Of a DNA stretch of 64,000 nucleotides, positions 1-8,123 are shown piece after piece. The stretch is from Brucellaceae bacterium. GTDB taxonomy: Bacteria; Pseudomonadota; Alphaproteobacteria; Rhizobiales; Rhizobiaceae. Positions within the stretch are counted from its first letter, which is position 1, and every line of letters starts with the position of its first letter. The stretch covers positions 76,303 through 140,302 of the forward strand of contig JACKJW010000007.1 in the NCBI GenBank assembly GCA_020637755.1. Direction: 5' to 3'. The position numbers were made by a program, and so were the translations under genes. Under the pieces are notes generated by a model. That model made no database searches, was not told where the DNA came from, and worked only from the letters and a program-made list of their open reading frames with translations.

Positions 1-1215
1 GACCCGCGCCGCCGCCGCGAGCGCTACGGTGTCACCAAGGTGGAGCGCCCGTCCGGCCCGATCGTCTGGGTCCATGCGGCGAGCGTGGGTGAAATGTCGG
101 CCGTCTCGCCGCTGGCCGAGAGCATCGCGGCACTCGGCGTCAATGTCGTACTCACCACCGGTACCGTCACCTCGGCGCGCATGGCCAACAGCCGCTTTTC
201 CGGCCGCATCATCCATCAATATGTGCCGCTGGACCTGAAGCCCGCTGTCAGCCGGTTTCTCAGCCACTGGAAGCCGGACCTCGCCATTATCGCGGAATCG
301 GAAATCTGGCCGATGACGATCCTGGAGCTTGGCGCACGCCGTGTGCCCCAGGTGCTCGTCAATGGGCGCCTGTCCGACCGCTCCTACCGGGCCTGGAAAA
401 AGCGCTCCTGGCTGGCCGAAGGCTTGCTGGAAAACCTGGCCATGGTGCTCGCCCAGTCCGATGTGGATGGCGAGCGTTTCCGCGATCTCGGTGCCCGTCC
501 CGTGCAGGTGACAGGCAATCTCAAGGTGGATACCCCGCCGCTGCCGGTCGACGATCAGGCACTCGATGCGCTTCTTCGCCAGATCGCCAACCGCAAGACC
601 TGGGTGGCCGCCTCCACCCACGAGGGCGAGGAGGCGCTCTGTGCCGATGTGCACCGCGTGCTCAAGCGCCGCCACCGTGACCTCCTGACCGTGATCGTGC
701 CCCGCCACGTGGATCGCGCCGACGCGCTGGAAGCCGGGATGGTGGCCAAGGGTCTCAAGGTCGCCCGCCGCAGCCGCAACGATGCCATTGCGCCCGACTG
801 TGACATCCTGCTGGGCGACACCATGGGCGAGATGGGCCTTTATCTGCGCCTCGCCGACATTGCCTTTGTGGGCAAGTCGCTGACAGGCGAGGGCGGGCAG
901 AACCCGCTGGAGCCTGCCATGCTGGATACCGCCATCCTGTCGGGCCGCAACGTCCAGAACTTTAGGGAAAGCTACCAGCGCCTTGTCAGGAACGGCGGCG
1001 CGCGGCTCATCAAGGACCGCGACATGCTGGCGGGCGCGGTCAATTACCTCTTCAACAATCCCGAGATGCGCCAGGCAATGATGCGCGCCGCCCGTGAGAC
1101 GGTGGAGGGCATGCGTGGCGCACTGTCGCGCACGCTGGACGGGCTGGAACCCTTCATCCAGCCACTCGTCGTGGAATCGCGGCTCAACCGCGAAAAGGAA
1201 GAGGGCCGGTCATGA
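1..1215 (+). CDS. waaA: Kdo transferase (lipid A glycosyltransferase), 5' end cut by window edge
   Basis: Transfers 3-deoxy-D-manno-octulosonate from CMP-Kdo to lipid IVA at the inner membrane during lipopolysaccharide core synthesis. The frame is open from base 1. The N-terminal membrane anchor and true start lie outside the window, and the in-frame GTG at 40 is inside the conserved domain, so it is not taken as the start. Visible residues 23-31 read WVHAASVGE, the family block whose Glu is the catalytic base in characterised WaaA. The nucleotide-binding block GEGGQNPLEPA lies around bases 885-920. The stop overlaps the lpxK start as ATGA, so the two are translationally coupled. Identification is firm; only the 5' end is missing. 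Confidence 0.95.
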   Translation, partial: DPRRRRERYGVTKVERPSGPIVWVHAASVGEMSAVSPLAESIAALGVNVVLTTGTVTSARMANSRFSGRIIHQYVPLDLKPAVSRFLSHWKPDLAIIAESEIWPMTILELGARRVPQVLVNGRLSDRSYRAWKKRSWLAEGLLENLAMVLAQSDVDGERFRDLGARPVQVTGNLKVDTPPLPVDDQALDALLRQIANRKTWVAASTHEGEEALCADVHRVLKRRHRDLLTVIVPRHVDRADALEAGMVAKGLKVARRSRNDAIAPDCDILLGDTMGEMGLYLRLADIAFVGKSLTGEGGQNPLEPAMLDTAILSGRNVQNFRESYQRLVRNGGARLIKDRDMLAGAVNYLFNNPEMRQAMMRAARETVEGMRGALSRTLDGLEPFIQPLVVESRLNREKEEGRS

Positions 1216-2243
1216 TCTCCGAATCCCCGCCCTTCTGGTGGGCGGCGCCGGGCTGGCAGGCCTGGGCGTTGTCGCCCTTCTCCTGGGCCTATGGCCGCGC
1301 CGCCGGGTGGGCCATGGACCGGGCGCAGCCGGTCGCGGTTCCCTTGCCCGTGCTGTGCGTCGGCAATTTCACCGTTGGCGGAACCGGCAAGACGCCGGTC
1401 GCCATGGCCCTGGCCAAGGCTGCCATCGCGCAGGGCCTGAAGCCTGGCATCCTGTCACGTGGCCATGGCGGCGGGCACGGCAAGCCGCACCTTGTCGATC
1501 TGCACCACGACACGGCACGCCATGTGGGCGATGAGCCGCTGCTGCTGGCCGCCCATGCGCCGGTGGCCGTGTCGGCCGATCGCGCGCGTGCAGCCGCACT
1601 GCTGTCAGAACTCGGCTGTGATTTCCTCATCATGGATGACGGCTTCCAGAGCCGCCGCATCCGCTTCGACCATGCGCTGGTGGTGATGGACTCACGCCGC
1701 GGTCTCGGCAATGGCCATGTGCTGCCCGGCGGTCCGGTCCGCGCACCCCTGCTTGGCCAATTGCGCTATGCAAGCTCGATGCTTGTGATGGGTGGCGGCG
1801 ATGCGGCGGGCGACGTGATCCGCCGCGCCGCGCGGGCCGGCAAACCGGTCTTCCACGCCTCGGTTCGTCCCGTTGATCCGGAGCGTCTGTCAGGCCGCAA
1901 GTTTGTCGCCTTTGCAGGAATCGGCGAGCCGGAGAAGTTCTACGACACGCTGGAAGCGGCCGGCGGATACATCGCCGCGGCGCGGAACTTCCCGGACCAT
2001 CACCACTATTCCGACGAGAACCTGCGCGACCTTCTGCTGTTGGCAAAATCCAATGAAGCCGAGCTCATCACCACCGCCAAGGATGCCGTGCGCCTCCATG
2101 GCGGCAACGAGCTGGCACGCTCTTTCCTGTCCGCTCTGGAAGTTCTGGAAATCGAGACCGTGTTCGACAATCCCGGCACGCCGGCGCGGATCATCACAGA
2201 AACCCTGGATGCCTTTCGCAAGCGCCGGATCAGCGGCGGGTAA
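1212..2243 (+). CDS. lpxK: Tetraacyldisaccharide 4'-kinase
   Basis: Phosphorylates the 4' position of the lipid A disaccharide precursor to give lipid IVA, the substrate of the upstream Kdo transferase, at the cytoplasmic face of the inner membrane. The 343-residue length is normal for the family. Residues 51-62 (GNFTVGGTGKTP) are the unusual LpxK P-loop, and MDDGFQ lies near residue 140, another family block. A hydrophobic N-terminal segment around residues 8-30 fits membrane attachment. The ATG overlaps the waaA stop by four bases. It converges on the DUF2093 gene with only five bases between the stops. Confidence 0.95.
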   Translation: MISESPPFWWAAPGWQAWALSPFSWAYGRAAGWAMDRAQPVAVPLPVLCVGNFTVGGTGKTPVAMALAKAAIAQGLKPGILSRGHGGGHGKPHLVDLHHDTARHVGDEPLLLAAHAPVAVSADRARAAALLSELGCDFLIMDDGFQSRRIRFDHALVVMDSRRGLGNGHVLPGGPVRAPLLGQLRYASSMLVMGGGDAAGDVIRRAARAGKPVFHASVRPVDPERLSGRKFVAFAGIGEPEKFYDTLEAAGGYIAAARNFPDHHHYSDENLRDLLLLAKSNEAELITTAKDAVRLHGGNELARSFLSALEVLEIETVFDNPGTPARIITETLDAFRKRRISGG

Positions 2244-2248
2244 CCGGA

Positions 2249-2479
2249 TTACTTGCGCTTGCGAAGCGCGGGATTGGCATCGAGTTCAGCCTGCAGCGAA
2301 GCGCGCGCATCCACATAGGCTTCCTGGCGGGCGACGCTCCAGTATTTCAGCTCGTCGAGCGGAATGATGTCGCCGGTCAGCGCGCAGCGCACAAAGGTTC
2401 CGGGCGACAGAACCTGATAGTCGCCGTCCAGATAGCGGATTTTCGCTTCGCCCGCGCCGGGGCCTTCAAAACGGTTCAT
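2249..2479 (-). CDS. DUF2093 family small protein
   Basis: A 76-residue protein of the DUF2093 family, short conserved alphaproteobacterial proteins of unknown function usually found between lpxK and mutL, as here. The core reads IRYLDGDYQVLSPGTFVRCA followed by TGDIIPLDELKYWSV, and the C-terminus is basic (ALRKRK). The frame is open upstream to an ATG at 2560, but that longer form would overlap mutL and adds 27 low-complexity residues. The start at 2479 is preferred because similarity to the family begins there. No catalytic motif or signal peptide is visible. Confidence 0.85.
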   Translation of the reverse strand: MNRFEGPGAGEAKIRYLDGDYQVLSPGTFVRCALTGDIIPLDELKYWSVARQEAYVDARASLQAELDANPALRKRK

Positions 2480-2556
2480 CGTTCCAGCCTTTCGCCGGTC
2501 TTCACGCCACAAAACACCGCGCCCGTCAAGGCTGCGCCCCGGCCTGCGATCCCCGT

Positions 2557-4380
2557 TCATCGCCGCGCGAACAGTTTCTCGATGTCGGTGAGCTTCAGCT
2601 CGATATAGGTCGGCCGCCCGTGATTGCAGGTGCCTGACCCCGGCGTCGCCTCCATCTGCCGCAGCAGCGCATCCATTTCCTCTGGCCGCAGGCGGCGGCC
2701 CGAGCGCACCGAGCCGTGGCAGGCCATGGTGGCCGCAATGTGGTCGATGCGCTCCTTCAGCCCGTCCGCCGTGTCATGCTCGGCCACTTCGTCGGCCAGG
2801 TCGCGCACTAGCGCCTGAACATCGGTTTCACCAAGGATTGCCGGGGTCTCGCGCACGCAGACCGCGCCCGGCCCGAAGCGCTCGATGCCAAGGCCGAACC
2901 GCGCCAGCGTTGCGGCATGGCCGGCCAGCCGGTCGGCGTCCTCTTCCGCCAGATCCACGATTTCGGGCAGCAGGAGCATCTGCGAGGGCAGGGGACGGGC
3001 ATGCAGCGCTTCCTTCAGCGCCTCATAGACGAGGCGCTCATGGGCGGCGTGCTGGTCGACGATGACGAGCGAATCCGCAGTTTGCGCCACGATGTAGTTT
3101 TCATGGATTTGCGCCCGCGCCGCGCCGAGCGGCTGCGCCATTTGCGCAGCACTCAGCCCCGTGAGAGTGGCGCGTGCATCGCCGGAGGGTTGCGAGACGG
3201 CCTCGAAAGCCGCTTGCGCCGCCTCGCCGAAGCCGGAGTTTTCAGCCAGCGGACGGAAGGGCGAGGCTTGCAAGGACCAATCTCGCGAAGGCCGGGCAGG
3301 TGGCCAGCCCGCAGCCGAAGCGCTCGCCGGAGAGCTCGCCGCACCGCCCGGCCGGAAGGCGGCCGCCATGGCCTCGGCGGCGCTGGTCGAGGCGCGGATG
3401 CCGGCACCGGCCAGCGCCTGGCGGATGGAGCCGACGATGAGTCCGCGCACCAGCCCCGGATCGCGGAAGCGTACATCGGCCTTGGCCGGATGCACATTGA
3501 CGTCCACCAGCGCGGGATCGCAGTCGATGAAGAGGGCCGCCACCGCATGGCGGTCGCGCGGCAGCACATCCATGTAGGCACCGCGGATGGCGCCCGCCAT
3601 CATCTTGCCGCGCACCGGCCGCCCGTTCACGTAGACGAACTGGTGGAGCGCGTTGCCGCGCGTGAAGGACGGAATGGAGGCGAAACCGGACAGCCGGAAG
3701 CCTTCGCGCTCCGCGTCGATTGCGAGCGCGTTCGGCGGAAACTCCGCACCGAGCACCTGCGCCACACGCTTCATGCGGTCGCTGGCCGGAGCGAGGTCAA
3801 GGGGTGACCGGTCCGGGCCGGTCAGCACGAAGCGCACCCCGGGGAACGCGACCGCAATGCGCTTGACAAGATCGGCAATGGCGGTCGCCTCGGCACGCTC
3901 GCTCTTCATGAATTTCAGCCGGGCGGGCGTGGCGAAGAACAGGTCGCGCACCTCCACCACCGTGCCGCTGTTGCCTGCTGCGGGCCGTGGCCCGGAAGCC
4001 TTCCCGCCATCGACCAGGATCTCACTGGCGTGCCCGTCGCCGTCGCGCCGCGAACGGATGGTCAGCCGTGCCACCGAGCCGATGGAGGGCAGCGCCTCCC
4101 CGCGAAAACCCAGTGAGCGGATATCGAAAATGTCGTCGGAGAGCTTGGAGGTGCAATGGCGCGCAATGGCCATCGGCAAGTCGTCGGCCGCCATGCCGCA
4201 GCCATTGTCGGTCACTCGGATCAGTGACAACCCGCCGCCGGCCGTTGCCACCTCGATCTGCGTGGCGCCCGCATCCAGTGCATTCTCGATCAGTTCCTTG
4301 ACAACCGAGGCCGGCCGCTCGACGACCTCGCCCGCGGCAATCTGGTTGATGACAGTCTCGGAAAGCTGGTGGATGCGCAT
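2557..4380 (-). CDS. mutL: DNA mismatch repair protein MutL
   Basis: GHKL ATPase that couples MutS mismatch recognition to downstream repair. The 607 residues are a normal length. The N-terminal ATPase shows NQIAAGEVVERPASVVKEL, then ENALDAGA, DNGCGM and GFRGEAL. The middle (about 330-420) is a low-complexity Ala/Ser/Pro linker. The C-terminal dimerisation domain holds DQHAAHERLVYE at 442-453, which fits the DQHA-x2-E-x4-E metal motif of endonuclease-type MutL. It also has ACHGSVR near 552 and CNHGRP near 584, where the usual second motif is CPHGRP. This fits an organism that repairs without MutH. It lies downstream of no close partner on its strand. Confidence 0.96.
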   Translation of the reverse strand: MRIHQLSETVINQIAAGEVVERPASVVKELIENALDAGATQIEVATAGGGLSLIRVTDNGCGMAADDLPMAIARHCTSKLSDDIFDIRSLGFRGEALPSIGSVARLTIRSRRDGDGHASEILVDGGKASGPRPAAGNSGTVVEVRDLFFATPARLKFMKSERAEATAIADLVKRIAVAFPGVRFVLTGPDRSPLDLAPASDRMKRVAQVLGAEFPPNALAIDAEREGFRLSGFASIPSFTRGNALHQFVYVNGRPVRGKMMAGAIRGAYMDVLPRDRHAVAALFIDCDPALVDVNVHPAKADVRFRDPGLVRGLIVGSIRQALAGAGIRASTSAAEAMAAAFRPGGAASSPASASAAGWPPARPSRDWSLQASPFRPLAENSGFGEAAQAAFEAVSQPSGDARATLTGLSAAQMAQPLGAARAQIHENYIVAQTADSLVIVDQHAAHERLVYEALKEALHARPLPSQMLLLPEIVDLAEEDADRLAGHAATLARFGLGIERFGPGAVCVRETPAILGETDVQALVRDLADEVAEHDTADGLKERIDHIAATMACHGSVRSGRRLRPEEMDALLRQMEATPGSGTCNHGRPTYIELKLTDIEKLFARR

Positions 4381-4425
4381 CCGCCAAGTTTACAGGGATT
4401 CGGGGCGGACGGACCAGTGCCCCGT

Positions 4426-4815
4426 TCACCCCTCGCGGTTGCGCATGTGGTGGCCTAGGCGCTCAATGTTCGACCAGATCACCTCGCGCACCATGCCGTC
4501 TGCGATGGTCTCGTCCAGCGCCTGCCGGAAGCAGGAAAGCCAGCCGTCAATCTCCGCCGATCCGATGGCAAAGGGCAGGTGGCGCGCACGCAACATCGGT
4601 GCGCCGCGCCTTTCGATGAAGGTCTGCGGGCCGCCGGTCCACATGGCCAGATACTCGGTCAGCTTGTTGCGGCTTTCCGTCAGGTCCTGCGGGTGGATGG
4701 CGCGAACAGCCTGCGCGTCCGCTTGCGTGTCCATCAGCTCGTAGAAGCGCGCCGTCAGCGCCTCGATCTGACCCATGCCGCCGATTGCCTCATAGATCGT
4801 CACCTTCTCATTCAT
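4426..4815 (-). CDS. Group II truncated haemoglobin
   Basis: A 129-residue 2-on-2 globin of the truncated haemoglobin O group, which binds O2 or NO through haem in the cytoplasm. The start has the family's IYEAIGG block, MWTGGPQTFIERRG lies in the middle, His79 in MLRARHLPF is the expected proximal haem ligand, and Trp92 (IDGW) fits the G8 tryptophan typical of group II. The usual GHPMLR block reads GAPMLR here. Its ATG overlaps the stop of the MarR gene by four bases, so the two are co-transcribed and probably co-translated. A link to oxygen-consuming homogentisate breakdown across the divergent promoter is inference. Confidence 0.88.
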   Translation of the reverse strand: MNEKVTIYEAIGGMGQIEALTARFYELMDTQADAQAVRAIHPQDLTESRNKLTEYLAMWTGGPQTFIERRGAPMLRARHLPFAIGSAEIDGWLSCFRQALDETIADGMVREVIWSNIERLGHHMRNREG

Positions 4816-5276
4816 GCCGGTCCCGCCTCAATGCCCTTTTCCATGGCGTCCAGTCCTGCGCTGATGGCCGCCCGCTCGCTTGCCGTCAGCCGCTTGAGGA
4901 AAGCCTCCTCGTAGCGGCGTGCAAGAGGTGCCAACTCGCCATAGGCCCTGATGCCCGCCTTTGTCAGTGTCAGGTGCTCGGAACGCCGGTCGGCCTCGTC
5001 GGTCTCCCGCACCAGCCAGCCGCGCTGCTCCAGCGCCGCCACCGCACGGCTTACCTTGGTCTTGTGCTGTGAGGAATGGGCCACGATGTCGCTGGCCGTT
5101 GCGCGCCCGAACTGCCCGAGTGAGGCCAGTACGCGCCATTCCGGACGGGTCATCCCGTGCCGGTCCTTGTAGATGCGAGAGAAATCGCGGCTCACCATGT
5201 CGGCCAGCCGGTTCAGCCGGTAGGGAAGGAACTCTTCCAGCACGAGAACCGGACGCTCGGAAAAATCGGCAGCCAT
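4812..5276 (-). CDS. MarR-family transcriptional regulator
   Basis: A 154-residue winged-helix dimeric regulator. The recognition-helix region reads GRATASDIVAHSSQHKTKVS and the wing reads RGWLVRETDEADRRSEHLTL, both typical of MarR proteins. The frame stays open to 5330, but the start at 5276 (MAADFSERP) is preferred because it puts the inverted repeat at 5293-5312 outside the coding region, in the divergent promoter. It is transcribed away from hmgA, with 98 bases between starts, and overlaps the globin gene downstream. MarR regulators in this position often respond to the aromatic substrate of the neighbouring pathway; control of hmgA is inferred. Confidence 0.9.
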   Translation of the reverse strand: MAADFSERPVLVLEEFLPYRLNRLADMVSRDFSRIYKDRHGMTRPEWRVLASLGQFGRATASDIVAHSSQHKTKVSRAVAALEQRGWLVRETDEADRRSEHLTLTKAGIRAYGELAPLARRYEEAFLKRLTASERAAISAGLDAMEKGIEAGPA

Positions 5277-5292
5277 GGATGTGTCCCTGTTG

Positions 5293-5312
5293 ATAGTTAC
5301 ATTTTCAACTAT
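5293..5312. promoter_or_regulatory. Perfect inverted repeat in the MarR/hmgA divergent promoter
   Basis: ATAGTT-N8-AACTAT is a perfect six-base inverted repeat with centres 14 bases apart, in the 98-base region between the divergent MarR and hmgA starts. The region is visibly AT-richer than its surroundings. Size and place fit a MarR dimer operator controlling both directions; binding is not shown. Confidence 0.6.
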
Positions 5313-5374
5313 TACGAATGCAACAAACAACGCGCGGCGTCAATTGCCAGCCGCCGCAATAAGAGGGAAGAGCC

Positions 5375-6721
5375 ATGATGCTCCATGCGACCGCCACCGG
5401 CGTGGCGAATGCGCCGCTTGATTACATGCCCGGTTTCGGAAACGACTTTGAGACGGAGGCGTTGCCCGGCGCACTGCCGCAAGGCATGAACAGCCCGCAA
5501 AAGTGCAATTATGGCCTTTATGGCGAGCAGCTTTCCGGTACGGCCTTCACCGCGCCCAGCCACCAGAACGAGCGCACCTGGTGCTATCGCATCCGCCCTT
5601 CGGTCAAGCACTCGTCGCGCTACACAAAGGTCGATCTGCCCTATTGGAAGTCGGCACCGAATGTGGACCCGGACGTCATCTCGCTTGGCCAGTACCGGTG
5701 GGACCCTGTGGCGATCGACGGCAAGGCCGGTTTTGACTGGCTGACCGGCATGCGCACCATGACCACGGCGGGCGACGTCAACACGCAGGTTGGCATGGCG
5801 TCGCACATCTATGTGGTGACGGACTCCATGGTCGATGCCTATTTTTACTCGGCAGACAGCGAGCTATTGGTCGTCCCGCAACAGGGCCGCCTGCGCTTCC
5901 TGACCGAGCTCGGCATCATCGATCTGGAGCCCAAGGAAATTGCCATCATCCCGCGCGGCCTTCTCTATCGCGTGGAAGTGCTGGAAGGCCCGGCGCGCGG
6001 CTTCGTCTGCGAGAATTACGGACAGAAGTTCGAGCTTCCCGGCCGCGGCCCCATCGGCGCCAATTGCATGGCCAACCGCCGCGATTTCAAGACGCCGGTC
6101 GCCTGGTACGAGGACCGTGAGACCCCCTCCACCGTCACCGTGAAATGGTGCGGGCAGTTCCACACCTGCGAGATCGGCCATTCGCCGCTCGACGTGGTAG
6201 CCTGGCACGGCAATTATGCGCCGGTGAAATACGACCTGCGCACCTATTGCCCGGTCGGCTCGATCCTGTTCGATCATCCCGATCCGTCGATTTTCACCGT
6301 CCTGACCGCGCCATCGGGCGTGCCGGGCACGGCAAACATCGATTTCGTGCTGTTCCGCGAGCGCTGGATGGTGATGGAAAACACCTTCCGTCCGCCCTGG
6401 TATCACCGCAACATCATGTCGGAGCTGATGGGCAACATCTACGGCCAATATGATGCCAAGCCGCAGGGCTTTGTTCCGGGAGGCCTCAGCCTCCACAACA
6501 TGATGCTGCCGCATGGGCCGGACCGCAACGCCTTTGAGGGCGCGTCCAACTCCGACCTCAAACCAGAAAAGCTCGACAACACCATGAGCTTCATGTTCGA
6601 GACGCGCTTCCCGCAGCACCTCACCGCATTTGCCGCCAAGGAAGCCCCGCTCCAGGACGACTACATCGATTGCTGGGCGGATCTTGACAAGAAGTTCGAT
6701 GGCACGCCCGGCGTGAAATGA
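5375..6721 (+). CDS. hmgA: Homogentisate 1,2-dioxygenase
   Basis: Opens the ring of homogentisate with O2 and Fe(II) to give maleylacetoacetate, the committed step of tyrosine and phenylacetate-type catabolism. The 448-residue length matches the family. His344, Glu350 and His380 (PPWYHRN, SELMG, MLPHGPD) have the same spacing (6 and 36) as the iron ligands of the human enzyme. The N-terminal YMPGFGNDFETEALPGALP is a strong family signature. The ATG at 5375 follows GAGGGAAG. An adjacent ATG at 5378 is an alternative. It is divergent from the MarR gene and followed by the fumarylacetoacetase gene after a repeat-filled gap. Confidence 0.97.
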   Translation: MMLHATATGVANAPLDYMPGFGNDFETEALPGALPQGMNSPQKCNYGLYGEQLSGTAFTAPSHQNERTWCYRIRPSVKHSSRYTKVDLPYWKSAPNVDPDVISLGQYRWDPVAIDGKAGFDWLTGMRTMTTAGDVNTQVGMASHIYVVTDSMVDAYFYSADSELLVVPQQGRLRFLTELGIIDLEPKEIAIIPRGLLYRVEVLEGPARGFVCENYGQKFELPGRGPIGANCMANRRDFKTPVAWYEDRETPSTVTVKWCGQFHTCEIGHSPLDVVAWHGNYAPVKYDLRTYCPVGSILFDHPDPSIFTVLTAPSGVPGTANIDFVLFRERWMVMENTFRPPWYHRNIMSELMGNIYGQYDAKPQGFVPGGLSLHNMMLPHGPDRNAFEGASNSDLKPEKLDNTMSFMFETRFPQHLTAFAAKEAPLQDDYIDCWADLDKKFDGTPGVK

Positions 6722-6737
6722 AACGCGCAATTCTTCA

Positions 6738-6890
6738 CTCTGCCCCTTGTGGGGAGGATCGAATTCGGATCGTCTTGGCAGTGTGAGGATGACGCGAATT
6801 CAGGGGGAGGGTGACAGCCACAACCCCGCACCATCGAACACACAATGCTCGCTCCCGTGCGACCCTCCCTTCATTGGGCGGGGTGGGCGC
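6738..6890. repeat. GAGGG-type intergenic inverted repeat, degenerate copy
   Basis: Between hmgA and the fumarylacetoacetase gene. The left arm CCCCTTGTGGGGAGGATCG and right arm CGACCCTCCC-type sequence around 6860-6890 face each other about 100 bases apart. The same arms occur at 7964-8094. This looks like a non-coding dispersed repeat. Confidence 0.6.
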
Positions 6891-6931
6891 CGGGACAGCC
6901 GCTAGACAATATGAAACGGGATGGGAAACCC

Positions 6932-7948
6932 ATGAAACTGGCAACATTGAAGGACCGCACCCGCGACGGAAAGCTGGTGGTCGTGTCGAAGGACCTGACG
7001 CGTTATTCCGACGTCGGGCATATTGCCCGCACGCTGCAGGCAGCGCTGGACGATTGGGAGCATGTGGCCCCGCGTCTGGAGCGCGTGGCGGAAGGCCTGG
7101 AAACCGGCTCGCAGCCCTCGGCCCGCTTCCATGAGCATGATGCCATGAGCCCGCTGCCGCGCGCCTACCAGTGGGCGGATGGTTCGGCCTATGTCAACCA
7201 CGTGGAGCTCGTCCGCAAGGCACGCAATGCCGAGATGCCCGAGACCTTCTGGACCGATCCGCTGATGTATCAGGGCGGTTCCGACAGCTTCATCGGCCCG
7301 CGCGACGCGATCACCTTCCCGGCCGGCGCGGATGAAAGCTGGGGCATCGACATGGAGGCCGAGATTGCGGTCATCGTGGATGATGTGCCGATGGGGGCGA
7401 GCATCGAAGAGGCGCGCGCTGCCATTCGCCTTGTCATGCTGGTCAATGATGTGAGCCTGCGCGGACTGATCCCCGCGGAACTTGCCAAGGGCTTCGGCTT
7501 CTTCCAGTCCAAGCCCTCCTCGGCCTTCTCACCCTGCGCCGTGACACCGGCGGAACTGGGCGATGCCTGGGATGGCGGAAAGCTGCACCTGCCGCTCCTT
7601 GTCACCTATAACGGAAAACCCTTCGGCAAGGCCGATGCGGGCGTGGACATGACCTTCGATTTCGGCCAGCTCGTCGCCCATGCCGCCAAGACGCGCCCGC
7701 TCGGCGCCGGCGCTATCATCGGTTCGGGCACGGTGTCGAACAAGCTCGACGGCGGCCCCGGCAAGCCCGTGTCGGAAGGCGGCGTCGGCTATTCCTGTAT
7801 TGCCGAAATCCGCACCATCGAGACAATCAATTCCGGCAAGCCATCGACACCTTTCATGAGGTTCGGTGACACGGTTCGTATCGAAATGAAGGACCGGGCC
7901 GGCCACTCGATCTTCGGCGCCATTGAGCAGGTGGTTGAAGCCGGATGA
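6932..7948 (+). CDS. fahA: Fumarylacetoacetase (fumarylacetoacetate hydrolase family)
   Basis: Hydrolyses fumarylacetoacetate to fumarate and acetoacetate, the last step of homogentisate breakdown. The product is 338 residues, the size of the short bacterial form. Family blocks include DMEAEIAVIVDDVPMG (acidic metal ligands), VNDVSLRG, KPSSAFSPCAVTP and GAGAIIGSGTVSN. The frame is open back to 6845, but those extra 29 residues come from the intergenic repeat; the ATG at 6932 follows GATGGGAAA and begins the conserved sequence MKLATLKD. Position after hmgA supports the assignment. Related acylpyruvate hydrolases share the fold, so substrate is by context. Confidence 0.88.
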   Translation: MKLATLKDRTRDGKLVVVSKDLTRYSDVGHIARTLQAALDDWEHVAPRLERVAEGLETGSQPSARFHEHDAMSPLPRAYQWADGSAYVNHVELVRKARNAEMPETFWTDPLMYQGGSDSFIGPRDAITFPAGADESWGIDMEAEIAVIVDDVPMGASIEEARAAIRLVMLVNDVSLRGLIPAELAKGFGFFQSKPSSAFSPCAVTPAELGDAWDGGKLHLPLLVTYNGKPFGKADAGVDMTFDFGQLVAHAAKTRPLGAGAIIGSGTVSNKLDGGPGKPVSEGGVGYSCIAEIRTIETINSGKPSTPFMRFGDTVRIEMKDRAGHSIFGAIEQVVEAG

Positions 7949-7963
7949 GGCTTGGCGCCGCCT

Positions 7964-8094
7964 CACCCTCCCCCTTGCGGGGAGGGTCGGACAAGAACAA
8001 GCGCAGCGCGTTTGCAGTCCGGTTGGGGGCGACGTCCGGATACCCACAACCCCGCTCGCTGCTCTCGCGACCCTCCCCACAAGGGTGAGGGTGG
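7964..8094. repeat. GAGGG-type intergenic inverted repeat, best copy
   Basis: About 131 bases. The left arm begins CACCCTCCCCCTTGCGGGG and the right arm, read on the other strand, CCACCCTCACCCTTGTGGGG. The arms are near-identical inverted repeats about 80 bases apart. It resembles the dispersed intergenic repeats of rhizobia. No protein is supported in it. Confidence 0.75.
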
Positions 8095-8123
8095 ATGACG
8101 CCCACCCATGGAGGACCAAGCCA

